NCBI GenBank assembly: GCA_905221605.1
Contig: CAJNDS010002247.1
Location: 362,001-426,000, forward strand
Length of the DNA stretch: 64,000 bases
Source of the DNA: Symbiodinium natans
Lineage: Eukaryota; Sar; Dinophyceae; Suessiales; Symbiodiniaceae
Reading direction: 5' to 3'
Part shown: one piece after another, positions 38,566-48,039 of the stretch
Layout of the letters: the number at the start of each line of letters is the position of its first letter
Numbering within the stretch: position 1 is the stretch's first letter
Notes under the pieces: model-generated
Database searches by the model: none
Seen by the model: the letters and a program-made list of their open reading frames with translations, nothing else
Told to the model about the DNA's origin: nothing
Translations under genes and position numbers: made by a program

Positions 38566-38711
38566 TCACGTTCGAGCAATCGACAAAAAGCCGGTCGCGA
38601 GGAACGCGATGGGAGCTGAACTACGCAGGGACGGTAGCGTGATGACGTACACAATATAAAGCTCCTTGACGGCTGACAACAGTGGATGCAATTCGCCTCG
38701 GCCCAAGACCC
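38566..38711 (-). CDS. Candidate terminal exon, 47 codons, partly hydrophobic
   Basis: After GGGTTGAG, two split bases, then GELHPLLSAVKELYIVYVIT and APIAFLATGFLSIART, TGA at 38566-38568. A second minus frame beginning after GTAGTTCAG is also open, so the exact exon is uncertain, but the strand looks right. Confidence 0.5.
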
Positions 38712-38952
38712 CTCAACCCTAAACCCTAAACCCTAAACCCAAACCCTAAACCCCCCAAGGCTACAAGCATGAAGTTGTTTGGGTCTCGTATGCAGCACTT
38801 GCGAGCTGAACTCTAAGGGCCAAGGGGAGGGTTCAGGGCTTAGGGTAGTTTGGTGCTTGGGGTTTAGGTTTAGGGTTTAGGGTTTGGGGTTTGGGTTTAA
38901 GTTTGGGGTTTAGGGCTTAGGGCTTGGCAGTCTCCACCCCCCCCAAACCTTC

Positions 38953-39023
38953 TCAAGGAACTCCCCACAAGCTCTCAACGAGTGATAGCCCGCTATGAGC
39001 GAGGAACGCCAGGCGCCAAAACC
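38953..39023 (-). CDS. Candidate terminal exon
   Basis: Acceptor TTTAG|GG from the telomere array, 22 codons (FWRLAFLAHSGLSLVESLWG), TGA at 38953-38955. Confidence 0.45.
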
Positions 39024-39164
39024 CTAAACCCTAAACTAAACCCTAAACCCTAAACCCTGAACCCTGAACCCTGAACCCAAAACCCTGAACCCTGAACCCT
39101 GAGCCCAAAACCCAAAACCCTGAACCCTGAACCCCGAACCCTCTCTGGGTAGCCCTGAACACAG

Positions 39165-39240
39165 CTAGCCGCCTTGGGGCGGCCCGGCCGAGTCCGCAGC
39201 GCCTGCGCCGCTGGCCGCTTCATGACGCTTGGCCGCGCTG
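39165..39240 (-). CDS. Candidate terminal exon, Ala/Gly-rich
   Basis: After CCCTGAAG, one split base, 24 codons (SAAKRHEAASGAGAADSAGP...), TAG at 39165-39167. Confidence 0.4.
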
Positions 39241-39297
39241 CTTCAGGGTTTAGGGTTTGGGGTTTATATAGTTTTGAGTTTAGGGTTCAGGGTTTAG

Positions 39298-39389
39298 GGT
39301 TTGCGAGGGGATGTTTCGCAACCTCGGGATGGGTTGCAGTAAACATGCAGAGTGCTTCTCATTACTGGAACTTAGTTGCTGAAGCCTAG
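39298..39389 (+). CDS. Candidate terminal exon
   Basis: TTTAG|GG acceptor from the array, 29 codons (GCFATSGWVAVNMQSASHYW...), TAG at 39387-39389. Confidence 0.45.
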
Positions 39390-39584
39390 ACTTTCAGTTC
39401 TATAGGGGATTCTGGTATCCCAACAAGTGTAAAGTGTGCTCACTCAGCTACTAAGGGAAGCTATCGCTTGTGGATCGCTTCTCGCAGTGGCAAAATGCGC
39501 AGGACCGGGGCTTATCCTCCCAAAACTGCCCCTTGGCTAAGCGAGGGCCCCCGTAAGAATTAGAACAGGATTTGGGGTGGTTGT
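39390..39584. other. Island open on both strands
   Basis: 39433-39545 reads well on plus (LTQLLREAIACGSLLAVAKC) and on minus (KPRSCAFCHCEKRSTSD). An example of undecidable strand. Confidence 0.3.
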
Positions 39585-39665
39585 TATAGTATACTTACAA
39601 AAAGGACTACAAGGGAATACTAGTAGTAGTATTTATTCCGACCCCTAAATTAGGTACATGACATG
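39585..39665. mobile_element. Short repeated element, family B copy 2
   Basis: Matches 7551-7625 in order: TAGTATACTTA, AGGGAATACTAGTAGTA, ATTCCGACCCCT. Confidence 0.6.
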
Positions 39666-39856
39666 GGGCACCGAATGCATGAAGAGCCCATACACGACTT
39701 TGACTTCAAGGCCCATGGGTAGTTTTAGCTATACCGAGAAGGAAACCACATTTAGCGTTTAAGACTTAGCTAGAAGAGGGGGTTGGAAGGGGTCTTTAAG
39801 TAACCGAGTAGGTCAGAAGCACTTACGGCTAACGCTGCCCTGCTGAGGTGGGCCTG

Positions 39857-39860
39857 GGGG

Positions 39861-39900
<40 letters not shown>

Positions 39901-39901
39901 C
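39857..39901 (+). repeat. Very long G-run
   Basis: About 45 bases, G with one early C. Similar runs are at 20815-20905, 25465-25480, 40205-40222 and 61618-61638. Confidence 0.9.
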
Positions 39902-40671
39902 GTGGGCTGTGGGGGGACATAAAGAAATAGATCTCTATGGGTTAATAGGGTTACACACGGATTGACGGCCCCAAAGAACTGAAAGCCTAAACCCTAGCCC
40001 TAAACCCTAAACCCTAAACTCCAAATGATCAACCCCAGTCCAGCCCAACATTCTGAGAGCGCACCCCCTCTTTTTCCTGGCCCTGGCATAGCGTAGGCCT
40101 TGCAGATGCCGGGCTCAGAGTCGGAGTGCTTCTGTCTCTCTGTAGGGTTTAGGCGGGTTTAGGGTTTAGGATTTAGGGTTTAGGGTTCAGGGTTCAGGGT
40201 TCAGGGTTTCCCGGGGGGGGGGGGGGGGGGGGTTAGGGTTTGCTGTTGCTGTTTCTTCTTGATTTTTGGGAACGAACATTCGTTCTTTCATTTTGAGTTT
40301 TGGGCGGTGGGGGTTCTCAGGACGGGCTTGGGCCTGGGGGACTTCGGCATCACTGCGCGCTGGGCCTCCACTTTAGACCCGCCGCGCCATGGCTTTCAGG
40401 CTGTGGAGGTCGTCGGGCCGCGGTGGAGCGGCGTGCCTTTGAGGGCTTCGGGCTTAGAGTTTCGGGTTTAGGGCTTAAGTGGTTTTGTGATGCACTCCCG
40501 AGCGTGTGTCCCCCAACTGAACAGGAGCAAAGACATGCCCTTTTTCACTTTGGCGCGTTGAACAGAATAACAAATGAGAAACTCCCCAGGAGGCCACAGA
40601 AACCCGAAGCCCCAAACCCTGCCGGCTGCGGCCCTAAAAACCCTCAACCTTCAGGACTTTCCCGCCTGCAG
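39902..40671. other. Mixed islands
   Basis: Includes degenerate arrays (39985-40020, 40140-40210) and a GC-rich stretch 40300-40470 that is open in two plus frames without clear splice sites. Confidence 0.35.
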
Positions 40672-40797
40672 GTGCGAGCGACCTTGGTGGCAGCCGACCC
40701 CTGCGTGCGCGGCGTCTTGGTGCAAGAGTTTGACGCTCACTTCGGCTTCTTCTCCTCGGCAACCAGGCTTCTTGAATTCTTGAAATCTGAACCCTAA
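40672..40797 (+). CDS. Candidate terminal exon, 41 codons
   Basis: Textbook acceptor (GGACTTTCCCGCCTGCAG|G), then VRATLVAADPCVRGVLVQEF and DAHFGFFSSATRLLEFLK to TAA (40795-40797). Mixed hydrophobic/charged like a folded domain. The minus strand is Arg-rich and less likely. Confidence 0.55.
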   Translation: MRATLVAADPCVRGVLVQEFDAHFGFFSSATRLLEFLKSEP

Positions 40798-40914
40798 ATC
40801 CTCAACCATCACCCTGCCCATCTTAACTCTAACCCAGAACCCTAAACCCGAACAGCGAACCCTAAACCCTAAACCCGAACGTTTGCCCGTGAACCCTGAA
40901 TCCTGAACCCTAGC

Positions 40915-41112
40915 CTAGTCCCTACATCCGAACTTCATGCAGCTGCATAACCCTAAGCTGTCAGGACGCCTTCTTCGCCTTCTTGTCCTTCTTCTTCTTC
41001 TTGGCTTTCTTTTCTTTCTGCTTACCTCAACAGCTCTGGGGATCTGGTGTTGAGAGTTTACGGCGAGCAGACATGGGCACATTTTGTGGGCCCTTGGGTA
41101 CCCGAAATACAA
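40915..41112 (-). CDS. Candidate minus exon pair or Lys-rich C-terminus
   Basis: The minus strand reads MCPCLLAVNSQHQIPRAVE and then a strong donor GTAAGC near 41028. Alternatively, AG in the same GTAAGCAG is an acceptor for a Lys-rich tail (KEKKAKKKKKDKKAKKAS) that stops near 40970. The two readings exclude each other unless splicing is alternative. Confidence 0.4.
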   Translation of the reverse strand: MYFGYPRAHKMCPCLLAVNSQHQIPRAVEVSRKKRKPRRRRRTRRRRRRPDSLGLCSCMKFGCRD

Positions 41113-41129
41113 GGGCCCCGGACCCTCAC

Positions 41130-41182
41130 CGTAAACCCTAAACCCTAAACCCTAAACCCTAAACCCTAAACCCTAAACCCTG
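41130..41182 (-). repeat. Interstitial telomere array (CCCTAAA)
   Basis: Seven perfect units. Confidence 0.95.
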
Positions 41183-41249
41183 GAGAGGGCACAAACATCC
41201 GATGCTTCAGCTGAGTGGTTCGGAGACCCTCTGGGTTTCGGATATGAAG

Positions 41250-41350
41250 CTGGGGAATTTTCCCTCTTACACTAACAGTCCTTAATCGGGATTATGATGG
41301 GGTACTACAATCCCTGTCAAGGACTGTTAGTATCAGGGGGAACATCCCAA
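41250..41350. mobile_element. Hairpin element with ~40-bp inverted arms
   Basis: ACTAACAGTCCTT (41271-41283) is inverted at 41319-41331. The arms extend outward as TTCCCTCTTA against TTCCCCCTGAT and inward as GGGATT. A ~100-bp MITE-like unit with a short loop. Confidence 0.8.
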
Positions 41351-41715
41351 TATCAAGCTGTTGAGGGTTGAAGTTTTGGGCTTGGGGGGTTAGGGTTTGG
41401 ATATCTTCTGGACACTGTACTGATGAGCCTCTTGAATCCTCCCCCGCAAAAAAAGAAATTATAATAACCATCGAAATAAGACAAAAACCTGAAAACAACG
41501 ATCGTCTAACCCGAACCTTACAAACCCTAAATGCAACACGCAGCCGCCCTGGCAGGGAGAAACCCTCCCAAGCCAGAATCGCCCCAAATCCCCAGGACCC
41601 GACGACCGAACAACTACAGGCCTAGAAGCCTTGAGCCCTCAACGCCAGCAAGGGCTTTAGAAATTGGAGGTCATCTAGACCCTACAAAGCCGCGTGTTGA
41701 AACATCTTTTTGCAG
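41351..41715. other. Island with long open plus frames of doubtful origin
   Basis: Plus frames 41368-41625 and 41531-41878 are Pro/Arg/Asn-rich before 41700. Only the part from 41716 has a clear acceptor. Confidence 0.35.
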
Positions 41716-41825
41716 GGATGTCCCCGGCAAGACTGCCGGGCAACTCAGGATCGAGCAACGGTTTGAGGAGTCTGCTATCATATCCACTTTTCCGGGCGTC
41801 ACATGTGCCTCAAAAATCGTTCGCG
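41716..41825 (+). CDS. Candidate internal exon, 36 codons
   Basis: Acceptor ATCTTTTTGCAG|G with a good T-run, then DVPGKTAGQLRIEQRFEESA and IISTFPGVTCASKIVR, donor G|GTCACC. Well-balanced composition and clean phases (1 and 1). No domain recognised. Confidence 0.55.
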
Positions 41826-42039
41826 GTCACCCTCAAAACCCTAAACCCTACACCCGAACCCTAAACCCTAAACCCTAAACCCCAAACCCTAAACCCTAAA
41901 CCCTAAACCCTAGACCTTGGCGGAGGGGGTAGGGGGAGAAGTGTCCGCATGGCCTTCCGACTCAAAGCCCGAAACGCTAAACTCGAGAGACCTATAGACC
42001 CTAAAACACAAAACTCCTTCAACCCGAGTGCCCTAACCC

Positions 42040-42145
42040 TCACAAGTGTATGTATGTGTATATATAAATATATGTATGTATGTGTATATGTATATATGTA
42101 TGTATGTGTACATGTATATATATATATATGTACATACATATCTCT
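42040..42145. repeat. TGTATATA/TATG microsatellite
   Basis: GTATGTATGTGTATAT-type repeats. Plus frames (MYVCVYIN type) are artefacts. A GAGCTCGAGCTCGAGC palindromic tract follows at 42222-42260. Confidence 0.9.
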
Positions 42146-42289
42146 TCATTGTTATACTTGTATGTGTAGACTACATATGTATATGCAAACTAAATGCCAC
42201 CGGGTGTCGCTTCTTCTGCTTGGAGCTGGAGCTCGAGCTCGAGCCGGAGCTCGACGTCGCCTCGTCGGAGCTGGAGGAGCCTCGGTTGC

Positions 42290-42780
42290 GGGTTTAGGGT
42301 TCAGGGTTCAGGGTTCAGGGTTTAGGGTTTAGGGTTTAGGGTTTAGGGTTTAGGGTTTAGGGTTTAGGGTTTAGGGTTTAGGGTTTAGGGGTTCTGGCTT
42401 TAGGGTTCTACGGTTTTTGGGTTGAGGGTTCTTGGTTGAGGGGTTCTGGTTTTAGATGGTTTTAGGGTTTAGGGTTTTGGGTTGAGGGTTTTGGGTGGAG
42501 GTTGAGGGTTTTGGGTTGAGGGGTTTGGGTGTAGGATTTTGGGTTGAGGGTTGAGAGGTCCTTTGGGTTGAAGGGCTTGGGGTTTCGGGTTTAGGGCTAA
42601 GGGTTGAGGGTTGAGGGGTTCTTTGGGTTGAGGGTTGAGGGTTTGAGCGGTTGAGAGGTTGAGGGGTTGAGGGGTTTAGGGGTTTAAGGTTTAGGGTTTA
42701 GGGTTTAGGGTTTAGGGTTTAGGGTTTAGGGTTTAGGGTTTAGGGTTTAGGGTTTAGGGTTTAGGGTTTAGGGTTTAGGC
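42290..42780 (+). repeat. Telomere arrays with TTGAGGG/TTGAGGGG middle
   Basis: TTTAGGG x13, then ~270 bp of TTGAGGG-type and GGGTTGAGGGTTTTG text, then TTTAGGG x16. Confidence 0.95.
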
Positions 42781-42892
42781 TATGGAAACACACGCAAAGT
42801 GACACTTGGCCTATCCTGGGCAGACTGGTGAGGCTTGAGGGGCTCCCTGCCCTGCGCTTCCGTGCTGCAAAACCCTAGGCCATGCCTTCGCT

Positions 42893-43210
42893 TCAAACCC
42901 TAAACCCTAAACCCTAAACCCTAAACCCTAAACCCTAAACCCTAAACCCTAAACCCTATAGTTCAGGGTTCAAGGTTCATAGTCTTCGCCTAACACCCTA
43001 CATAGAGTGCAGAGTTCAAACTTCATAGGATTCTAGGGCCAGGGGGGAACCTGGTACAAAAAAATAAACCCTCCTCAATCCACTGCCCTCAACAGCCCTC
43101 AATCCTTATGCCCTAACCCTAAACCCTAAACCCTAAACCCTGAACCCTAAACCCTAAACCCTAAACCCTAAACCCTAAACCCTAAACCCTAAACCCTAAA
43201 CCCTAAACCT
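42893..43210 (-). repeat. Telomere arrays (CCCTAAA) around a small island
   Basis: CCCTAAA at 42897-42957 and 43117-43207 with CCCTGAA variants; the island between shows nothing callable. Confidence 0.9.
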
Positions 43211-43428
43211 TCTCGAAGGTTGTTGGGCTGAGCGTTTAGGGCTTAGGGCTTAGGGTTTAGGGTTTAGGGCTTAGGGTTTAGGGTTTCGGGTTTAGGGTTT
43301 GTTTTAGAGTTCTGGGTCGAAAGGGTTCTAAAGGGTTCTAGGGTGTAGGCTGCTCACGCATCGGAATCGCAGAGCTTGGAGTATGTCCTAGACCCTAAAC
43401 CCTGAACCCTAAACCCTAAACCCACAAC

Positions 43429-43528
43429 CCCTAAACTCTTCAGGGTAGATGTGAATCTGCAAATCCAAGCCGCTTTTCTTTTTCTTCTTCTTTGCCTTCT
43501 TCGGCTTCTTTTGGGCCTGATCACTCAT
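43429..43528 (-). CDS. Candidate first exon with Lys-rich N-terminus
   Basis: ATG at 43528 starts MSDQAQKKPKKAKKKKKKSG, then LDLQIHIYPEE, ending G|GTTGTGG. The AAG/AAA-built lysine tract is unlike surrounding repeats. Such N-terminal tails occur in nucleic-acid- or chromatin-binding proteins, but no domain is visible. Confidence 0.5.
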
Positions 43529-43589
43529 CCCCAACTCTGCCTTACGTCAGGATTCAACGTTTCGGGGTTCAAGGAGGAACTATCCTAAA

Positions 43590-43725
43590 CCCTAAACCCT
43601 GAACCCTGAACCCTGAACCCTGAACCCTGAACCCTGAACCCTGAACCCTAAACCCTAAACCCTAAACCCTAAACCCTAAACCCTAAACCCTAAACCCTAA
43701 ACCCTAAACCCTAAACCCAAACCTT
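43590..43725 (-). repeat. Telomere array, CCCTGAA block then CCCTAAA block
   Basis: Eight CCCTGAA followed by ten CCCTAAA. The variants are segregated, not mixed. Confidence 0.95.
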
Positions 43726-43829
43726 AAACTTCCGAGGTTTTGCAGGAAACGTCCGGGATCCTCGACCACCTCCACCCGAACTCCGCCGCAGGGCTTGAGG
43801 TTCAGGGCTGGTTAAGGGTTCCAGGGTTT

Positions 43830-43895
43830 ATATAGGGTTTATGTAGGGTTTATATAGGGTGTATATAGGGTTTATGTAGGGTTTATGTAGGCTGA
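43830..43895 (+). repeat. TATATAGGGTTTATGTAGGG variant repeat
   Basis: Units GGGTTTATaTA and GGGTTTATGTA; a telomere unit lengthened by ATRTA. Confidence 0.85.
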
Positions 43896-43899
43896 GGAC

Positions 43900-44240
43900 C
43901 TCAACCCTAAACCCTAAGTCCAAAACCCTAAACCCTAACCCCTCAACCCCAACCCCTCAACACTAAACCCTAAACCCTAAGTCCAAAACCCTAAACCCTA
44001 GACCCTCAACCCTAAACCCTAAGTCCAAAACCCTAGACCCTAAGTCCAAAACCCTAAACCCTAAACCCTCAACCCTAAACCCTAAACCCTAACCCCTAAA
44101 CCCTAAACCCTAACCCCTAACCCCTAAACCCTAAACCCTAAGTCCAAAGCCCTACACCCTAAACCCTAAACCCTAAACCCTAAACCCTAAACCCCTAAAC
44201 CCTAAACCCTAACCCCTAAACCCTAAACCCTAAACCGGGC
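43900..44240 (-). repeat. Telomere array with CCCTAAGTCCAAAA higher-order units
   Basis: CCCTAAACCCTAAGTCCAAAA recurs about five times among CCCTAAA, CCCTCAA and CCCCTAAA, so a multi-unit block has amplified. Confidence 0.9.
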
Positions 44241-44264
44241 TCAGTGCCTGCGAACCAGGGGGGC

Positions 44265-44335
44265 CTGCTTGCGCTTCAGCTCCTCTCTTCGCGCCTGTTG
44301 GCGCGCTTCGAGCTTCAGAACCTTGGCGGCCAAAG
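44265..44335 (-). CDS. Candidate exon, charged helix
   Basis: Acceptor CACCTCTAAG, two split bases, 23 codons (AAKVLKLEARQQARREELKR...), typical of a coiled coil or long helix. A GC donor may follow (AAGCAG|GCCC). The phase fits exon 44848-44923 (1+2). Confidence 0.5.
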
Positions 44336-44354
44336 CTTAGAGGTGTCAGGGGTT

Positions 44355-44610
44355 TAGGGTTTAGGGTTTAGGGTTTAGGGTATAGGGTTCAGGGTTTAGG
44401 GTTTAGGGTTTAGGGGTTAAAATCCCGTGCTAGTCCTAATCCCTGCCCACCCAAGAAAGGCTAACTTTAGGGGCCAGGTGGGTAGTTCTCTAGACTAGGG
44501 TCCATTTGGGGGTCCTCAGTCGAAGGGTGCCGCAATGTATAGGGGACCCGGAAAGGGACCCGAATTCCGGGTTTAGGGTTTCGGGTTTAGGGTTTAGGGT
44601 TTAGGGTTTA
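44355..44610 (+). repeat. Telomere arrays around an element-like island
   Basis: TTTAGGG at 44355-44415 and 44580-44612. The island 44420-44575 has GGGACCCGAATTCC-like and CATTTGGGGGTC words reminiscent of family A elements but no clear inverted ends. Confidence 0.8.
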
Positions 44611-44719
44611 GGGACTCAGGTGGGTTTCCTTGCCTTGGGTGGGCTGGCAAAGGTTCCCAAACTCCGCATCCCATCCCATGCGCCTCGAGGGCTTCAGGTG
44701 TAGGAGCGCCGGTTTGGGT

Positions 44720-44830
44720 TTGGGGTTTAGGGTTTAGGGTTTAGGGTTTAGGGTTTAGGGTTTAGGGTTTAGGGTTTAGGGTTTAGGGTTTAGGGTTTAG
44801 GGTTTAGGGTTTAGGGCTCAGGGCTCAGGG
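44720..44830 (+). repeat. Interstitial telomere array (TTTAGGG)
   Basis: Fifteen units. Confidence 0.95.
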
Positions 44831-44847
44831 CTCGTCAGCCCCTGAAC

Positions 44848-44923
44848 CTGCCCAGCACCTCAGCAAAGCGGCCTCGATCTCCTCGGGGGCCAGCAGCTCG
44901 CCAGAGAGGAGCGTCGGCGCCAC
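44848..44923 (-). CDS. Candidate internal exon with consensus splice sites
   Basis: Acceptor CAACCTTCTGCCCACCTCCAG|G and donor GCAG|GTTCAG frame 25 codons (VAPTLLSGELLAPEEIEAAL...). Joins in phase to 44265-44335 across an intron containing the telomere arrays. Confidence 0.55.
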
Positions 44924-44929
44924 CTGGAG

Positions 44930-45668
44930 GTGGGCAGAAGGTTGAGGGTTGAGGGCTTAGGATTTAGAAAGGTGTAGGATTTAATAAGGTTTAGGATTTG
45001 GGGTTTAGGATGTAGGGTTTAGGATTTAGGGTTTAGGGTTGAGGGTTTAGGGCTTAAGGGTTTGGGCCACGGTTTGGGATGTCGGGCTCAGGGACTTCGA
45101 TCTGTGGGGTTGAGGGATTCGAGCTCCAGGAGCCCTCGAAAACCCTAATGCCAAGTTCTCCCTAAACCCCTAAACCTGAAGCCCTAAACCCTAAGGCCCT
45201 AAACCCTAAACCCCAAAAACCCGAAGCCCTACACTTCTCCGTGGGTACCTTCACCAAGGTCGCCGCCGGGGAGTACGCGGCAGCCAGAACCTGGGCATTC
45301 CCCCAACCATGGACGAAGCCGAGCTCTCAGTTCCTAAATCCCTAAAACCCTGAATCCCTAAATCCCTAAATCCCAAAATTCTTAAACCCTAAACCCTAAA
45401 CCCTAAAGGTTTGGGGTTTAAGAGGGCAGTGCTTGAAGGGCCCTTTGCAGGTTTAGGGCCTTGAGGGTTGAGGACTTAACGGATTTCAGGGCTTCAGGTC
45501 TTCAGCATCTGGGACCCTGCACCCCAAAACCCATCTGCTGTCCTTTAAGTCCCCGAACCCTAAACCCTGGACCCTAGACCCTAGACCCCAGACCGCAGAC
45601 CCCAGACCCTAAACCCTAGACCCTTAGACCCTAGACCCTAATAAAACCCAAAACCCTAAACCCTAAAC
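44930..45668. other. Degenerate arrays and small islands
   Basis: Includes a possible 36-nt minus exon 45255-45290 (VLAAAYSPAATL) between CCCAG and GTGAAG. The longer island also reads on plus with an RCC1-like KVAAGEY word, which is not enough to call. Confidence 0.35.
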
Positions 45669-45791
45669 CCTTTCCAGCGCCAGCCTCCTCGACGTGGTCC
45701 AACACGGCACTGAGGTCATCGGCGCGCTTCTCGACCACATCGCGCAGCTTCCGTAGCGAGGCCTCGCGCGACAGCTTGTCGTGTTTCAGGG
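45669..45791 (-). CDS. Candidate internal exon, 40 codons, helical
   Basis: Acceptor TAAATCCCCAG, then LKHDKLSREASLRKLRDVVE and KRADDLSAVLDHVEEAGAGK, ending G|GTTTAGGG. A regular amphipathic charge pattern suggests a long helix or helical bundle. Confidence 0.55.
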
Positions 45792-46079
45792 CTGGGGATT
45801 TAGAGTTTAGGGTTTAGGGCTTGGGGTTTAGGGTTTAGGGCTCAGGGTTTAGGGCTTAGGGTTCAAGGTTTAGGGTTCAGGTTTAGGCCAGTTCAAGGTT
45901 TAGCGTTCTGGGTTTTGATTTGAGGTTTGGGCTGTAGGGTTTGGGGTGTAGGCTTTAAGTAGGGTTTGTCGGGTGCCATGAGGTACTGAAACCACATGCC
46001 TTTCGCAGTAAAAGCAATGCCGCAGCACAGAAGCCACAACCTGAACGGAACCCTCAACCCCAAGCCCTAAACCCCAAGC

Positions 46080-46250
46080 CCTACACCAGGCCCCAAACCC
46101 TAAACCCCAGACCCTAAACCCTGGACCCTAAACCCTAAACCCTAAACCCTAAACCTAAACCCTAAGCCCTAAACCCTAAACCCTAAACCTTAAACCCTAA
46201 ACCCTAAACCCTAAACCCTAAAGCCTAAACCCTAAACCCTAAACCCCCCC
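46080..46250 (-). repeat. Interstitial telomere array (CCCTAAA)
   Basis: CCCTAAA with CCCAGAC, CCCTGGA and CCTTAAA variants, ending in a C-run. Confidence 0.9.
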
Positions 46251-46274
46251 CCCTTAAATTGGATCCCCTCCGGC

Positions 46275-46338
46275 CTCGTCCAGCTGGAAGCGCTGGGCGA
46301 TGGCCCCGGCGCGCGTCATGTCTGGGAAGTCGTCGAAC
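46275..46338 (-). CDS. Candidate exon
   Basis: Acceptor TTGTCTTGGAG|G, 21 codons (FDDFPDMTRAGAIAQRFQLD), possible GC donor. Confidence 0.45.
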
Positions 46339-46361
46339 CTCCAAGACAAGTTGAAGGTCCA

Positions 46362-46475
46362 TAGGGTTTAGGGTTTAGGGTTTAGGGTTTAGGGTTTAGG
46401 GTTTAGGGTTTAGGGTTTAGGGTTTAGGGTTTAGGGTTTAGGGCTTAGGGTTTAGGGTTCAGGGTTTAGGGCTAC
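46362..46475 (+). repeat. Interstitial telomere array (TTTAGGG)
   Basis: About fifteen units. Confidence 0.95.
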
Positions 46476-46589
46476 TTGAAGGTCCATGGGTAGTTATACT
46501 GCAGACAGAAGCCCTTGAACCTCAACCCTAAACCCTAAACCCTAAGCCCTAAACCATAAACCCTAAACCCTAAACCCTAAACCCCAGAC

Positions 46590-46672
46590 CCTAAACCCAA
46601 ACCCCAAACCCCAAACCCCAAACCCCAAACCCCAAACCCCAAACCCCAAACCCCAAACCCCAAACCCCAAAC
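46590..46672 (-). repeat. CCCCAAA variant array
   Basis: Eleven to twelve CCCCAAA units (TTTGGGG on the other strand), a pure block of one variant. The minus frame GFGVWGLGF is its translation. Confidence 0.95.
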
Positions 46673-46806
46673 CATCTAGTACCGGGTCCATGATCTGTGT
46701 ACATTGGCCCCTCCACAGGGGCAAGAGCAGACGGAGACGTAGCTTGATCGCAAGAGCAAAGCATGAAATGTCGTGGCGCCTCAGAAAAACCTCTAACGCG
46801 GACATA

Positions 46807-46905
46807 TGGGAGTTGACGAAACTAGGGGACCCTTATAGTCGACCCCCAAATAGTAGAATTCCCTCATAATCAGCCCCAAATAAGGCAGAAACCCCCCAAA
46901 ATCCA
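46807..46905. mobile_element. Family A element, diverged copy
   Basis: GGAGTTGACGAAACTAGGGG, TAGTAGAATTCCCTCATAAT and AAATAAGGCAGAAACCCCCC parallel the other family A copies, but the ends are eroded. Confidence 0.55.
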
Positions 46906-46939
46906 CTATGATTCTGCAGAGAGATGCAAGAGTCTGCTA

Positions 46940-47934
46940 GAAACCCTAAACTCTAAACCCTAAACCCTAAACCCTAAACCCTAAACCCTAAACCCTAAAC
47001 CCTAAACCCACGGAAACCCGAGATGCCAACTGCTAAGCTCCGTGGGCCGGTTTCGGAGTCTAGGGCTTAAGGTTTTTGGGGGTTTAGAGTTTAGGGTTCA
47101 GGGTTTAGGGTTTAGGTTTAGGGTTTAGGGTTTAGGGTTTTGGGTTTTGGGTTTTGGGTTTTTGGGTTTTGGGGGCTTGGGGTTTGGGATTTTGCGGCTT
47201 TCGGGTTTGTGGGCTTTTGCCCTGCCGATGAACCCCATCACCCCGCGCCCTAAGTCCTAAACACTAACCCGTTTTCTGCTTGCTTGGTTTTACGGTTTCG
47301 GGCCTAGGGTTCTCACAGGAACACGGAACGAACAAGGGCCAAATGGTACCCCTGACCTTCCTATTTGGGACACCCCCCCCCCCCCCCGCCCCCCCCCACA
47401 GCAAGACACCAGCCTGCCCTGCACGACCTGCAGACAGAAGTGCTTCAAGGGTTGTTCGATAGAGCTTTGGGTTTCTAGGGCTTATTGGGCTGGTGGGTTT
47501 CAGGTTGTAAGGGTTTAGGGTTTGGGTTTTGGGTTTTGGGTTTAGGGGCCTTAGGCTTGTGTGCTTTTAGGGTTTGGAGGATTATGGATTGGGGGGCTTT
47601 CAACTTCCGGGGTTCAGGGTCTTCAGGGTCTTCAGGGTCTTCAGGGTCTTCAGGGTTTTCAGGGTGGTTCTTCACAAACCTCCGGGCCCCCCCCCGGCGC
47701 CCAAAGTCCCTGGCAAACTAAAACTTTGGGTTGAGGGTTTCAGGTTGTAAGGGTTCAGGGTTAAGGGTTTAGGGTTTGGGTTTAGGTTTGAGGGATTCCC
47801 CAAAGTGCAGCACGAAGTCCCGATACCAAAAAGACCCGAAGCCTTGGGACCCCAACCCAAAACCCAGAGGGGGCTCAGGGTTTAGGGTTTAGGGTTTAGG
47901 GTTTAGGGTTTAGGGTCTAGGGTTTGGGGTCAGC
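46940..47934. other. Arrays and islands without supported genes
   Basis: CCCTAAA 46945-47010; TTTAGGG/TTTTGGG 47095-47180; C-run 47372-47395; GTCTTCAGG microsatellite 47627-47662; TTTAGGG 47875-47925. Frames across 47485-47721 come from TTTGGG text. Confidence 0.5.
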
Positions 47935-48023
47935 CTTCTTCACCAGCGAGATGGCAGTGAAGGACGGGTCGGAGCAGCAGCAGAGGTGCTGCGCCAGCTT
48001 CGCCATGTCCTCCAGAAGTTCGG
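47935..48023 (-). CDS. Candidate internal exon
   Basis: Acceptor TTAATTCGAAG, 29 codons (ELLEDMAKLAQHLCCCSDPS...FTAISLVKK), with GTGAAG or GCTGAC as donor. Helical and Cys-rich in the middle. Confidence 0.5.
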
Positions 48024-48039
48024 CTTCGAATTAAAGCGG

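Noticed and set aside
41716-41825. Walker A motif (PGKTAG)
   Set aside because: Lacks the GxxxxGK[ST] spacing, so it is not a P-loop.
45240-45300. RCC1 repeat on the plus strand (KVAAGEY)
   Set aside because: One short word without the following conserved Trp-Gly or His; the minus reading has better splice sites.
46563-46805. Minus frame of 80 codons
   Set aside because: About half is GFGVWGLGF, a direct translation of the CCCCAAA array; not a protein.
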